DNA from: UBA5734 sp964528645
Lineage (GTDB): Bacteria > Bacillota > Clostridia > Saccharofermentanales > UBA5734
Assembly (NCBI GenBank): GCA_964528645.1
Contig: CAZGSR010000027.1
Location: 1-36,710 of the forward strand
Length of the DNA stretch: 36,710 nt
Direction of reading: 5' to 3'
The notes under the pieces were generated by a model. It worked only from the letters and a program-made list of their open reading frames with translations. It was not told the DNA's origin and searched no databases. This document shows positions 8,512 to 16,012 of the stretch, in pieces. The stretch's first letter is position 1. The number at the start of each line of letters is the position of its first letter. Position numbers and translations under genes: made by a program.

Positions 8512-10248
8512 GTGAAGCGAATCAGTCATCGTTCAGCCGTTTTCCTGGTCAGTCTGACCAGCCTGATCGGGATCCTGTCGTTCAGCCTGCTATTTTTGCA
8601 ACAGCAAGCACAATTATCTTTGCCAGACCCGGTCCCTGTTTCTGCACTCGATGAATGGTCAATCGAAGAGAGTGTCCTGAATGGCCTGCCATTGAAGGAA
8701 AACAAGGCAATTTACCGGTCCGACACAGAGGGATCCCTGGATACCCTGTTCATCACGGTGTTTCCGACAGACACACCAGATGGGACGATTGATTTTGCGG
8801 CATTTGACTACCACCAGGCACTGGTCCAGGATTATAACCCAACGCTGGAGGCCAACATCACGTATGCCAATCCGGACGGCGAATTACCCGTGCTGGCCGA
8901 CAAAGACCGCGTCAATGCCCGGATCCGAGTCCGTGGGGCCTCAGAACGGGGCGCTGCCTACAAATCCTATCGCATCGAACTGACCGATGATCGTGACACC
9001 CTGCGTGGCTTGAAGGTCATCAATTTGAACAAGCACGTCTTTGATCCGGGCAAAATCACCAATAAATTCAGCATGGATCTTTTCAAGCAAATGGAAAACA
9101 TGGCGAGCCTGCGGACCAATTTTGTCCATGTGTATATTCGTGACAAATCCCTGCCGCCAGAGCAACAAAACTACGTCGATTATGGTTTGTATACACACGT
9201 GGAGCAACCCAATCAAACGTATCTTGAATCCCACGGACTGGATCCGGATGGCACGCTTTACAAGGCCGAATATTTTGAATTCCGGCCAGAAGACGCGCTG
9301 CGGTCCATGGAGGATCCGGACTATGATCCAGAAGCGTTTGAACACATCCTGTCCATCCGCGAGGCGGATAATCACGAAAAATTGCTGGACATGCTATCCG
9401 AAATCAATAACATCAACCAGGATTTTGAATCCGCCTTCCAGAGGTATTTCAATGAAGACAATTACCTGACTTGGATGGCAGCCAATATCCTGCTGGGCAA
9501 TTATGACACGGTCAACCGCAATTTCCTGCTCTATTCGCCGACCAATTCAGAAACATTCTATTTTTTGCCCTGGGACTATGACAAGGCGATGAACATCCAG
9601 GGATCGAAAAATTTCCCCCGGAAATGGCTGGGATTGCAGCGCTACACCGGCGTTCTGCTCCATCGGCGTTATTTCCGGACCCCTGAATCGGTCAGCAAAT
9701 TGACCCGGAAAATGGAAGAACTGCTGGATTCGGTCATGAGTCCCGAATCCGTGCAAAATCTGGTCCAGACCTATCGGCCGGTCGTTTCACCTTTTTTGAC
9801 CGTGATGCCGGATCTGGGTCTGCTTAAGATGCCACCCAATGAAATGAATGATTATTGGGACCAGTTTGACGATGTGATTTTGGAAAACTATGAAATCTAC
9901 AAGCAGAACCTGGAATTACCCTTGCCTGTCTTTGCGGGCGATCCAAGACGTTCCGGCAGCATGGTACACTTCATGTGGGAGAGTTCGTATGATTTGCAGC
10001 AGGAAAACCTGACGTATCGCCTGCAACTGGCCCGGGATCCCCAGATGCAGCAGATCATATTCTCTGTATCCGATTTGATTGGCACTTCGTACGACTATCC
10101 TGGGGACTTGCCTGATGGGACTTATTATCTGGCTGTGCAAATCTTTGATTCCTCCGGCCATGACCAGATCAGTCTGGATTATTTCATCGATCCAGATACA
10201 AACGTGTATTACTATGGCGTGCGCCAGGTCAAGCTGGGCGGACAGTAA
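8512..10248 (+). CDS. CotH kinase-family secreted/anchored protein
   Basis: 578 residues from GTG at 8512 (GAGG 6 bases upstream), 33 bases after pelG and so probably in the same operon. An N-terminal helix (about 9-29) is a signal anchor. The middle has CotH-family motifs: RVRGASERGAAYKSYRIEL, YGLYTHVEQPNQTYLESHG and the kinase-like FLPWDYDKAMN. The last 110 residues (LPVFAGDPRRSG onward) look like a beta-sandwich, Fn3-like domain. CotH proteins are atypical kinases; spore-coat CotH phosphorylates coat proteins. Here no spore genes are near; the neighbours are Pel synthesis upstream and VTC plus DUF4956 downstream, suggesting action on cell-surface material. The substrate is unknown. Confidence 0.85.
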   Translation: MKRISHRSAVFLVSLTSLIGILSFSLLFLQQQAQLSLPDPVPVSALDEWSIEESVLNGLPLKENKAIYRSDTEGSLDTLFITVFPTDTPDGTIDFAAFDYHQALVQDYNPTLEANITYANPDGELPVLADKDRVNARIRVRGASERGAAYKSYRIELTDDRDTLRGLKVINLNKHVFDPGKITNKFSMDLFKQMENMASLRTNFVHVYIRDKSLPPEQQNYVDYGLYTHVEQPNQTYLESHGLDPDGTLYKAEYFEFRPEDALRSMEDPDYDPEAFEHILSIREADNHEKLLDMLSEINNINQDFESAFQRYFNEDNYLTWMAANILLGNYDTVNRNFLLYSPTNSETFYFLPWDYDKAMNIQGSKNFPRKWLGLQRYTGVLLHRRYFRTPESVSKLTRKMEELLDSVMSPESVQNLVQTYRPVVSPFLTVMPDLGLLKMPPNEMNDYWDQFDDVILENYEIYKQNLELPLPVFAGDPRRSGSMVHFMWESSYDLQQENLTYRLQLARDPQMQQIIFSVSDLIGTSYDYPGDLPDGTYYLAVQIFDSSGHDQISLDYFIDPDTNVYYYGVRQVKLGGQ

Positions 10249-10251
10249 GCC

Positions 10252-10965
10252 ATGGACCACCAGGGACGGCCGCTGCGCCATGAGTACAAATTTTTCCTGA
10301 CTGATCAGACCTACCATCGCCTGCGCGCAAGGCTGCGTCCAGTCCTCAGTCCGGATGAACACATGCGCCAGGATGACGGCTATGTCGTGTCGAGCCTCTA
10401 TTTTGATGATCTACACCGTACGGCCAAACGGGAGAAGATCGACGGCGTGCGTTTCCGGGAAAAGTTTCGCATCCGGACGTATGATCACAGTGACGCTGTC
10501 ATCAAGCTCGAAAGCAAAGCCAAATACGACGACCTGACGGCCAAGACCAGCACACGCCTGAGTCGCGCCGACTATGACCGGATCTTGCAGGACGATGATG
10601 ATTTCCTGCTCCAACGGGATGAAGTGTTCTGCCGCCAGTTTTACGGCCTGCGCAAGATCAAGCTGCTGCGCCCGGCGACCATCGTTGAGTACACCCGGGA
10701 AGCCTATCTGACGGAGGCCGGCAATGTCCGGATCACCTTTGACAAAGCCATTTCAGCCTCCTTGCAGGGTCAGGACCTGTTTGCCCCAGATCTGATCCTG
10801 AGTCCAGTCCTGCCGCCCGGGATTCTGGTCATGGAAGTCAAATTTGATGATTTCCTGCCCCGGATCGTCCACCAGCTGATCGCCGACCAAGGCCTGCAGC
10901 GATTTGCCATTTCCAAATATGTTTTATGCCAGAACAGGCGAGAAAGGGTGCGTCACCATGACTAG
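10252..10965 (+). CDS. VTC domain protein (polyphosphate polymerase fold)
   Basis: 237 residues, starting 3 bases after the CotH-family gene. The whole length is one VTC/CYTH-like tunnel domain. Expected basic and acidic residues are present: R9, E11 and K13 in LRHEYKFFL, SLYFDD (48-53), R73 and R75 in KFRIRTY, K85, E87 and K89 in KLESKAK, E195 and K197 in VMEVKFDD, and K222 in SKYVLC. In yeast Vtc4 this fold makes polyphosphate from ATP; bacterial stand-alone versions next to CotH and DUF4956 genes are common but largely unstudied. No membrane segment; probably cytosolic and partnered with the DUF4956 protein, whose start overlaps this stop. Confidence 0.88.
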   Translation: MDHQGRPLRHEYKFFLTDQTYHRLRARLRPVLSPDEHMRQDDGYVVSSLYFDDLHRTAKREKIDGVRFREKFRIRTYDHSDAVIKLESKAKYDDLTAKTSTRLSRADYDRILQDDDDFLLQRDEVFCRQFYGLRKIKLLRPATIVEYTREAYLTEAGNVRITFDKAISASLQGQDLFAPDLILSPVLPPGILVMEVKFDDFLPRIVHQLIADQGLQRFAISKYVLCQNRRERVRHHD

Positions 10966-11629
10966 TTTTGTCGATATTTTCAAAAAAGGGTTCCTGGAGG
11001 GAGGCCAGCTGGTCGACCTCTCCTTAAGTGGAGTTGCCTTGTCGCTGCTGACTGCTTTCCTCAACGCCATGATCATCTATGTGGTCTACAAATTCTTCTA
11101 CCGCGGCATCGTCTACAACAACAGCTTCAATGTGCTGCTGGTCATGGTGGCCCTGGTCACTTCCTTCATCGTCATGACGATCAGCTCCAACATCCTCCTC
11201 TCCCTCGGCATGGTCGGTGCCCTGAGCATCGTCCGTTTCCGCACAGCAGTCAAAGATCCACTCGATGTCGGTTTTCTCTTCTTTGCCATTGCTGTCGGCA
11301 TTACCAGTGGAGCTGGACTGTACATCGTGGCATTTGTTGCCACCGTATTCATATCTCTGGTCTACATCCTGATCGTCCAGATGCGTCCTTCCTCCCATGC
11401 CTATCTGCTGATTGTGAAATTCGAGCCAGCGGCCAACGAAGAGGTCCAGCGCATCCTGCACCCCCTGCGTAAAACGCTGAAAAACAAGACCAGCACGAAA
11501 AATCTCACCGAGCTCACCTATCAGGTGCGGTTTCGGGGCCAGAACACGGCCTTTGTCACTCAGCTGGCCGATTTGGAAGGGGTAAGAAGCTCCGTTCTCG
11601 TGGAATATACCGGAGATTTCGGTGAATAG
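10958..11629 (+). CDS. DUF4956 membrane protein
   Basis: 223 residues from an ATG overlapping the VTC stop by 8 bases, with GAAAGGG upstream; the frame opens earlier inside the VTC gene but without a better start. About four hydrophobic helices fill residues 25-145, with the family-typical LSLGMVGALSIVRFRTAVKDPLD loop, then a soluble C-terminal domain (about 150-223) of ferredoxin-like appearance. DUF4956 proteins almost always pair with VTC proteins; a role as the membrane partner or channel for the VTC product is inference. Last gene of the pel-CotH-VTC operon; I see no clear terminator after it. Confidence 0.87.
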   Translation: MTSFVDIFKKGFLEGGQLVDLSLSGVALSLLTAFLNAMIIYVVYKFFYRGIVYNNSFNVLLVMVALVTSFIVMTISSNILLSLGMVGALSIVRFRTAVKDPLDVGFLFFAIAVGITSGAGLYIVAFVATVFISLVYILIVQMRPSSHAYLLIVKFEPAANEEVQRILHPLRKTLKNKTSTKNLTELTYQVRFRGQNTAFVTQLADLEGVRSSVLVEYTGDFGE

Positions 11630-11645
11630 GTTTTACTTTTTTGTG

Positions 11646-11651
11646 TATAAT
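11646..11651 (+). promoter_or_regulatory. Putative -10 box (TATAAT) for the decarboxylase beta subunit gene
   Basis: A perfect TATAAT lies 111 bases before the ATG at 11762, in the only gap between the pel operon and this gene. No convincing -35 hexamer was seen at 16-18 bases. Confidence 0.4.
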
Positions 11652-11761
11652 GAAAATCGTGGGATTTTTGGCATCTAGGTTTTGGCATCCGGTTACATGC
11701 GACGGACCTGTTCCTGCTCCCATACCAGTCCTCATTGCTATAAAAGGGAGGGTCTTCCGTC

Positions 11762-12961
11762 ATGTTGGAGCTGCTTACAGAAATTTTCAGCGGGATTCTT
11801 TATTTCGGGACTGCTGCTGGCATCAAATCTCTGGTCATGTTCGCCATTTCCGGGATCCTGATCTATCTGGCCATCGCCAAAGACTACGAACCTGCCTTGT
11901 TGCTGCCGATCGGTTTTGGTGCGATCCTGGCAAATTTACCGCCAGTTGTCGAAGGCATGGCTGCGGTGGTCGGCACGGAGATGGAGCCCGGTTTTCTCAA
12001 GATCCTGTTTGAAGCCGGTATCGCCACCGAACTCTTCCCGATCCTGATCTTCATCGCAGTTGGAGCCATGATCGACTTCTCTCCCCTCCTGACCAGCCCC
12101 TACATGATCTTTTTCGGTGCCGCCGCCCAGTTTGGCATTTTTGCCACCTTCCTGATCACGCTCGGCCTGCTGCCAATCCTTGGCGTAACCGATCCCAACC
12201 TGGTCCTGCGTCTCGCTTCAGCCGTTGGCATCATCGGCGCGGCCGATGGACCAACCACCCTGTACGTCGCCAACCATTTCAACCTGCGCGAATACATGGG
12301 GCCGATCTCGGTCGCTGCGTACTCCTACATGTCGCTGGTCCCGATCATCCAGCCGCCGGTCATCTATGCCCTGACCACGGAAAAGGAGCGCAAAATCCGC
12401 ATGCATTTCCACGAGCATGCTGTCTCTCAAACCGTCAAAATCATCTTCCCGATCGCGATCACGATCATCGCCGGCATCATCGTACCGATGAGCGTGCCCC
12501 TGGTCGGTTCCCTGATGTTTGGTAACCTGATCCGCGAATGCGGTGTCCTGGAACGCTTGTCCAAATCGGCTCAGCATGAGCTGTCCAACCTGGTCACCAT
12601 CCTGCTCGGGATCACAATCGGCTCGACCATGATTGCCGACCAGTTCCTGCAATGGAATACTGCCGCCATCATGGTCCTGGGCCTGATCGCCTTTGTCTTT
12701 GACACCGCCGGTGGCGTCCTGTTCGCCAAGTTTTTGAACCTGTTCCTGAAACACAAGATCAACCCAATGGTCGGTGCTGCGGGCATATCGGCTTTCCCGA
12801 TGTCTGCCCGGGTGATCCAGAAAATCGCCAAAGCCGAAGATCCGCACAATTTCATCCTGATGCAGGCGGTCAGCGCCAATGTAGCAGGACAGCTCGGGTC
12901 GATCGTTGCCGGTGGCCTTGTCATCGCCCTGGTCACGCTGCTGGCCGGTCGCGGCATGTGA
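11762..12961 (+). CDS. Sodium-translocating decarboxylase beta subunit (OadB/MmdB/GcdB family)
   Basis: 399 residues, AAGGGAGGG about 9 bases upstream. Highly hydrophobic, about 9-11 helices. Two family hallmarks are intact: GIIGAADGPT with the sodium-site aspartate D162, and NPMVGAAGISAFPMSARV near the C-terminus. The beta subunit couples decarboxylation of a carboxybiotin carrier to Na+ export. Which acid is used (oxaloacetate, methylmalonyl-CoA or glutaconyl-CoA) cannot be told, because neither the carboxyltransferase nor the biotin carrier is in the window. A tiny gamma-like gene follows. Confidence 0.92.
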   Translation: MLELLTEIFSGILYFGTAAGIKSLVMFAISGILIYLAIAKDYEPALLLPIGFGAILANLPPVVEGMAAVVGTEMEPGFLKILFEAGIATELFPILIFIAVGAMIDFSPLLTSPYMIFFGAAAQFGIFATFLITLGLLPILGVTDPNLVLRLASAVGIIGAADGPTTLYVANHFNLREYMGPISVAAYSYMSLVPIIQPPVIYALTTEKERKIRMHFHEHAVSQTVKIIFPIAITIIAGIIVPMSVPLVGSLMFGNLIRECGVLERLSKSAQHELSNLVTILLGITIGSTMIADQFLQWNTAAIMVLGLIAFVFDTAGGVLFAKFLNLFLKHKINPMVGAAGISAFPMSARVIQKIAKAEDPHNFILMQAVSANVAGQLGSIVAGGLVIALVTLLAGRGM

Positions 12962-12988
12962 ATTCAGCGATTTTGGAGGTATCATCAC

Positions 12989-13123
12989 ATGATTGAACAA
13001 CTCAGGCAAGCATCCCTCATCGACCAGGGCCTTTTCGTCGCTGCCGTCGGTCTGGCCGGCGTTTTCATCGTCCTCGTCCTCTTTTTCGTCGCGATCAAGG
13101 TCATTGCCAAGCTGTTTAAATAG
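12989..13123 (+). CDS. Small single-helix protein, OadG-like gamma subunit
   Basis: 44 residues, MIEQLRQASLIDQG then one membrane helix (about 15-38) and a basic tail KVIAKLFK. TTTTGGAGGT lies 8 bases before the ATG, and the gene is 27 bases after the beta subunit. OadG-type gamma subunits anchor the soluble carboxyltransferase to the beta subunit by one N-terminal helix; this one lacks the usual Pro/Ala-rich linker and zinc-binding tail, so it is a minimal version. The call rests on position and topology. Confidence 0.7.
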   Translation: MIEQLRQASLIDQGLFVAAVGLAGVFIVLVLFFVAIKVIAKLFK

Positions 13124-13165
13124 ATCATTTTCCAGATAGGACCGTTCAAGCACCGGAGACTTTTC

Positions 13166-14149
13166 ATGTCCATCGATTCAGCTGAGATACATCCAGAGTT
13201 GCGAAATGCCGGTATCCTGATCCGTCTTTTGGTGCCGAGCTTCACGGAACGTAAATTTCGCTTGGCAAAGGTTGCGCTCCAGTCCCTGAAGGGGAAATGC
13301 CGCAGCACGATCAACTATGAACAGATTTTCATTGCTCGCGCGGATAACAGTCTGCTCCGTCTCTGCGTTTATTCGCCTCAGACACCGCGTCAGAATGTGC
13401 CAGGAATCTTATGGCTTCACGGGGGTGGCTATGCTATAGGAACCCCGGAACAGAGCGAACGAATGATCGAACGTTTTGTGGATTCAAGTGGTTGTGTGGT
13501 GGTCTCGCCGGACTATCGTCTGTCCATCGATGCCCCTTATCCAGCTGCCCTGGAGGACAGTTATGCCGCATTGCTCTGGCTGAAAACCAACGGCAGTGCC
13601 TATGGGATGCGTGACGACCAGCTGATGGTCGGTGGAGAAAGTTCAGGTGGCGGCCTGGCCGTAGCAGTCGCTCTTTACGCGCGGGACAAAAAAGAGGTCT
13701 CCATCGCTTTCCAAATGCCACTCTACCCCATGCTGGATGACAGAATGATGACAGCGTCTGCAATCAATAACGATGCGCCGGTCTGGAACTCGAAATCCAA
13801 TGAAATTGGCTGGCGGCTGTACCTGGGCGACTGGTATGGCCAGGCATCTGTTCCTGAATATGCCGCACCGGCCAGATGCCGCGATCTCAACGGTCTGCCT
13901 CCAGCCTGCTCCTTTGTCGGCAGCATCGAGCCATTTCGCGATGAAACGATCCAGTATTTCGAGAGATTGTCCGCAGCAGGCATACCGGTTCATTACAAAG
14001 TGTTCGATGGGTGTTTTCATGGATTTGACATCGTCTCGCCTCAATCAAAAGTCGCGATGGCTGCCATGGATTTTCTGATGGACTGTTTTCGTGATGCAAC
14101 AGAACATTATTTCGCAGCTCAACCAGCAGAACAGATAAAACACGGATAG
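13166..14149 (+). CDS. Alpha/beta hydrolase, hormone-sensitive-lipase type esterase
   Basis: 327 residues; GGAGA 6 bases before the ATG. Oxyanion-hole motif HGGGY (H85-Y89), nucleophile S159 in GESSG, catalytic His H285 in CFHGFD, and acid probably E255 in SIEPFRDE, where the family normally has Asp. This is the abhydrolase-3/HSL arrangement: small-molecule ester or acylated-substrate hydrolysis in the cytosol. Substrate unknown. It starts 42 bases after the gamma-like gene, on the same strand, but a functional link to the sodium pump is not evident. Confidence 0.88.
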   Translation: MSIDSAEIHPELRNAGILIRLLVPSFTERKFRLAKVALQSLKGKCRSTINYEQIFIARADNSLLRLCVYSPQTPRQNVPGILWLHGGGYAIGTPEQSERMIERFVDSSGCVVVSPDYRLSIDAPYPAALEDSYAALLWLKTNGSAYGMRDDQLMVGGESSGGGLAVAVALYARDKKEVSIAFQMPLYPMLDDRMMTASAINNDAPVWNSKSNEIGWRLYLGDWYGQASVPEYAAPARCRDLNGLPPACSFVGSIEPFRDETIQYFERLSAAGIPVHYKVFDGCFHGFDIVSPQSKVAMAAMDFLMDCFRDATEHYFAAQPAEQIKHG

Positions 14150-14161
14150 AGGTGCTGTTTT

Positions 14162-14272
14162 GGTGACGGGGAGGAATTTTCCGCGCTGCGTGAAACGGCC
14201 CACATCAAGTCAGATCAGATGTGGCTGCTCGATCTGCCACTGGGGCAAAAGCAGACCATGGAATTGGAGTGA
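14162..14272 (+). pseudogene. Possible gene remnant (C-terminal fragment)
   Basis: A 36-codon open stretch in the same frame as the hydrolase, directly after its stop, reads like protein (LRETAHIKSDQMWLLDLPL) and ends at TGA 14270. It has no plausible start of its own. It may be the leftover end of a deleted gene. I do not recognise the family. The rest of the 14150-14329 gap holds nothing else I can support. Confidence 0.25.
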
Positions 14273-14329
14273 GTGAGTTCTAACATCAGTCTGCTTGGAA
14301 ACTAGAAATCATTATTTTTTGGAGAAAAA

Positions 14330-14896
14330 ATGGAGCATTCTAAGACTTTTTATACAAGCGACAGGAGACAGTGGCGGGAATGGCTTGCTGTGCACTTTGA
14401 AAAGGAAAAAGAAATTTGGTTTGTTTTTCCGCTGAAAGAGTCCGGAGAGAAAGGGCTTTCCTATAACGACGCGGTGGAGGAAGCACTCTGTTTTGGCTGG
14501 ATTGACAGTACCATCAAGCAACTGGATTCATTGCATCGAATTCAGCGGTTTTCGCCGAGAAGAGCGGGCAGCGGATACTCCAGAGCCAATATTGAAAGGC
14601 TGATCTGGCTTGAAAGCCAGGGGATGATTCACCCGAAGGTTAGGGAAGCCATTCTTGATGTCATCAAAGAACCATTCGTATTCCCTGAGGATCTTGTGGA
14701 AGCAATCAAGCGTGATCCAGTGGTTTGGCAGAACTATGTAGAATTTCCGGAAGCCTACAAACGGATTCGGCTTGCCTATATCCATGCAGCGAGGAAGCGC
14801 CCCTTGGAGTTCAAAAAACGTCTGGATAACTTCATCAGCAAAACAAGGGAAAACAAGCTGATTGGGTATGGAGGAATCGACAAATTCTACAAATAA
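14330..14896 (+). CDS. YdeI/OmpD-associated family protein
   Basis: 188 residues, GGAG about 7 bases upstream. The pattern WREWLAVHFEKEKEIWF...LSYNDAVEEALCFGWIDSTIK...QRFSPRRAGSGYS...A..IERLIWLE, with YIHAARKRPLEFKKR near the end, is the YdeI (bacteriocin-protection/OmpD-associated) family. Biochemical function is not established. Base composition is more AT-rich than the genes on both sides, and the gene stands alone beside a possible remnant and ssrA, so recent acquisition is plausible. Confidence 0.85.
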   Translation: MEHSKTFYTSDRRQWREWLAVHFEKEKEIWFVFPLKESGEKGLSYNDAVEEALCFGWIDSTIKQLDSLHRIQRFSPRRAGSGYSRANIERLIWLESQGMIHPKVREAILDVIKEPFVFPEDLVEAIKRDPVVWQNYVEFPEAYKRIRLAYIHAARKRPLEFKKRLDNFISKTRENKLIGYGGIDKFYK

Positions 14897-14917
14897 CGGA
14901 TACCAGCAGTTTCGGGC

Positions 14918-14962
14918 AAAAAGAAACCACCTTTGACAGAAGCGATTCTATCAAAAGGTGGT
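14918..14962 (-). terminator. Intrinsic terminator of ssrA
   Basis: Minus strand: ACCACCTTTTGA, a 14-base loop, TCAAAGGTGGT, then TTCTTTTT. It begins 8 bases after the tmRNA CCA end. Confidence 0.85.
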
Positions 14963-14987
14963 ACTTCTTTTGGTGGAGGCGAGGGGA

Positions 14988-15275
14988 CGCTTTGATCCAT
15001 TGTTACCAATGGTGCTGACTATGTCTTGAACTCTCTATTGAGAGCCCTCCGGCGTCTTATGGCAGCCGCATTTTTGTTTCTGGTCTGCCATCCGCTAATG
15101 CCATACCCTTGCGGGCTACAGGCTGGAGCTGAGTCGATACGCAGCTGTTGGGTTTCCCCACATACCGCTCGGCGTTGCCGTCAGCTTTCGGACCAATAGG
15201 TCTGAGCACTGGTGCGGTTTCACCGATCAAGCCGGATTTTCACTTGTGTGTCGCCACGCAAGGCGATTCTTCTGA
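14988..15275 (-). other. Group I intron inside ssrA (288 nt, no ORF)
   Basis: The insert ends in G (14988), as group I introns do. Near the 3' end a hairpin CTCTC-AATA-GAGAG (15044-15031, a P8 candidate) is followed by AAGACATAGTC (15027-15017), which matches the S element (J8/7 plus P7 3' strand; common form AAGATATAGTC). At the 5' end CGACTC can pair with GAATCG to form P1, with the splice point after the C paired opposite A, instead of the usual U.G. Boundaries are chosen because only these restore the T-arm with a terminal G. Too short for a homing endonuclease. I could not fold the whole core by eye, so the subgroup is not assigned. Confidence 0.8.
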
Positions 15276-15512
15276 GTCGAACCCCTGTCCGAAACCCTAT
15301 CCTCTGGAGCATCTCCGGGTGCAGTCAATGGTTGGAGTATTCCCCTCTGGTATCGCCCATTGACAGGCTCAACCGTCCGGTAGCTTCATCGCTACGTATC
15401 CGCTGCAAAGCTTAGGCGAATCCGTTGTCTCATTTAACCTGCCGACGAGTAAGGTCTGCTATCTGACGCCAGGGACCCATCCAGCAGATCGGATGGCCTG
15501 ACGGTAGAGCGA

Positions 15513-15542
15513 TTAGGCTGCTACGAGTTGTGGTTTGTTAGC
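15513..15542 (-). other. tmRNA proteolysis tag frame
   Basis: Resume codon GCT (15542) opens ANKPQLVAA followed by TAA. With the charged alanine the tag would be AANKPQLVAA. The hydrophobic LVAA end fits ClpXP-type degrons; the resume codon choice rests on TAATT directly before GCT and on the frame. Confidence 0.75.
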
Positions 15543-15687
15543 AATTATGCTTTTCCTCGTTTTTTTAAGAGGCCGACGAGGATCCTCTACCCGCTTCCCC
15601 AGTCTCAACGACCCCGTCGAAACCAGTACGCCCCCGTATTACCGGGTCGGCACCAGACTGAGATGAATAGTCTGGACCAGCAAGTTG

Positions 15688-15716
15688 ATTTTATCATGAA
15701 AGGAACAAATGTTCAA
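15688..15716 (-). promoter_or_regulatory. ssrA promoter
   Basis: TTGAAC (15716-15711) and TAAAAT (15693-15688) are 17 bases apart. Transcription would start about 50 bases before the mature 5' end; the leader contains CCAGACT/AGTCTGG, a small hairpin, and would be removed by RNase P. Confidence 0.75.
15703..15714. promoter_or_regulatory. LexA-like box over the ssrA -35
   Basis: GAACAAATGTTC is a perfect GAAC-N4-GTTC palindrome with an RNRY-type centre as in Firmicute LexA (DinR) boxes. It covers four bases of the ssrA -35 and the stop codon of the neighbouring small gene. Confidence 0.5.
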
Positions 15717-15955
15717 GTGTCCCGCCCTTCCATAAACCAGTGGCCGCGGTCGTTGAACAGATAGACCTCGCGGCCGAGGATCCGGCAGGTGTAGCGCAGG
15801 CCGGACCCGCCTGCCTTGAGCGCGACGGCAGGCCGCACATCGAGCACCCGGTCGATCATGAAACGCCGGCCATCCTCCCAGGTCAACGACTGCGGTCGGC
15901 TCTGCCCCTCCTCATCGATTTCCACCACGACCTTGACCGTTACACGACGTGCCAT
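15713..15955 (-). CDS. Small conserved-looking protein under a LexA-like box
   Basis: 80 residues, MARRVTVKVVVEIDEEGQ...LTWEDGRRFMIDRVLDVRP...GLRYTCRILGREVYLFNDRGHWFME, a compact beta-rich protein. AGGG is 6 bases before the ATG at 15955; an ATG at 15961 is in frame, and the frame is open farther upstream but that part crosses the promoter and a repeat array. I recall similar short proteins beside DNA polymerase IV genes in Clostridia, which would fit SOS control, but this is from memory and unverified. Function unknown; no membrane segment. Its stop codon lies inside the ssrA promoter. Confidence 0.8.
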   Translation of the reverse strand: MARRVTVKVVVEIDEEGQSRPQSLTWEDGRRFMIDRVLDVRPAVALKAGGSGLRYTCRILGREVYLFNDRGHWFMEGRDT

Positions 15956-15996
15956 CAACATCCCTACTTCCCAAATAAAATAAATTGAAACAAATC

Positions 15997-16008
15997 GAAC
16001 GTTTGTTC
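15997..16008. promoter_or_regulatory. LexA-like box for the small gene
   Basis: GAACGTTTGTTC, preceded by C (CGAAC), lies directly downstream of the -10 box at the expected transcription start, where LexA would block initiation. Confidence 0.7.
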
Positions 16009-16012
16009 TTTT

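Larger units (their letters stand above)
14971..15635 (-). ncRNA. ssrA: tmRNA (ssrA), interrupted by an intron in the T-loop
   Basis: The 5' end (15635 downward) reads GGGGGCGTACTGGTTTCGAC and pairs over seven bases with CGCCTCC before the encoded ACCA at 14974-14971. The T-arm is split: 5' stem AGGGG (15286-15282) and loop TTCGAC are in the first exon (15635-15276, 360 nt), while CCCCT (14986-14982) is in the 17-nt second exon. Removing 14988-15275 restores a normal 5-bp stem with the 7-base loop TTCGACT and gives a 377-nt RNA, a usual size. The tag frame is also present. tmRNA rescues stalled ribosomes and tags their products for proteolysis. The gene is followed by its own terminator. Confidence 0.93.

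Noticed and set aside
12218..13153. 311-codon minus-strand frame
   Set aside because: It is antisense to the decarboxylase beta subunit; the composition is Asp/Gln-rich with no recognisable domain.
15148..15415. Two overlapping short open frames on the + strand
   Set aside because: They lie antisense to ssrA and its intron, with no ribosome site; the RNA gene explains the sequence.
14971..15635. Permuted two-piece tmRNA
   Set aside because: The 5' acceptor strand, tag frame and 3' CCA are in normal order; only the T-loop is interrupted.
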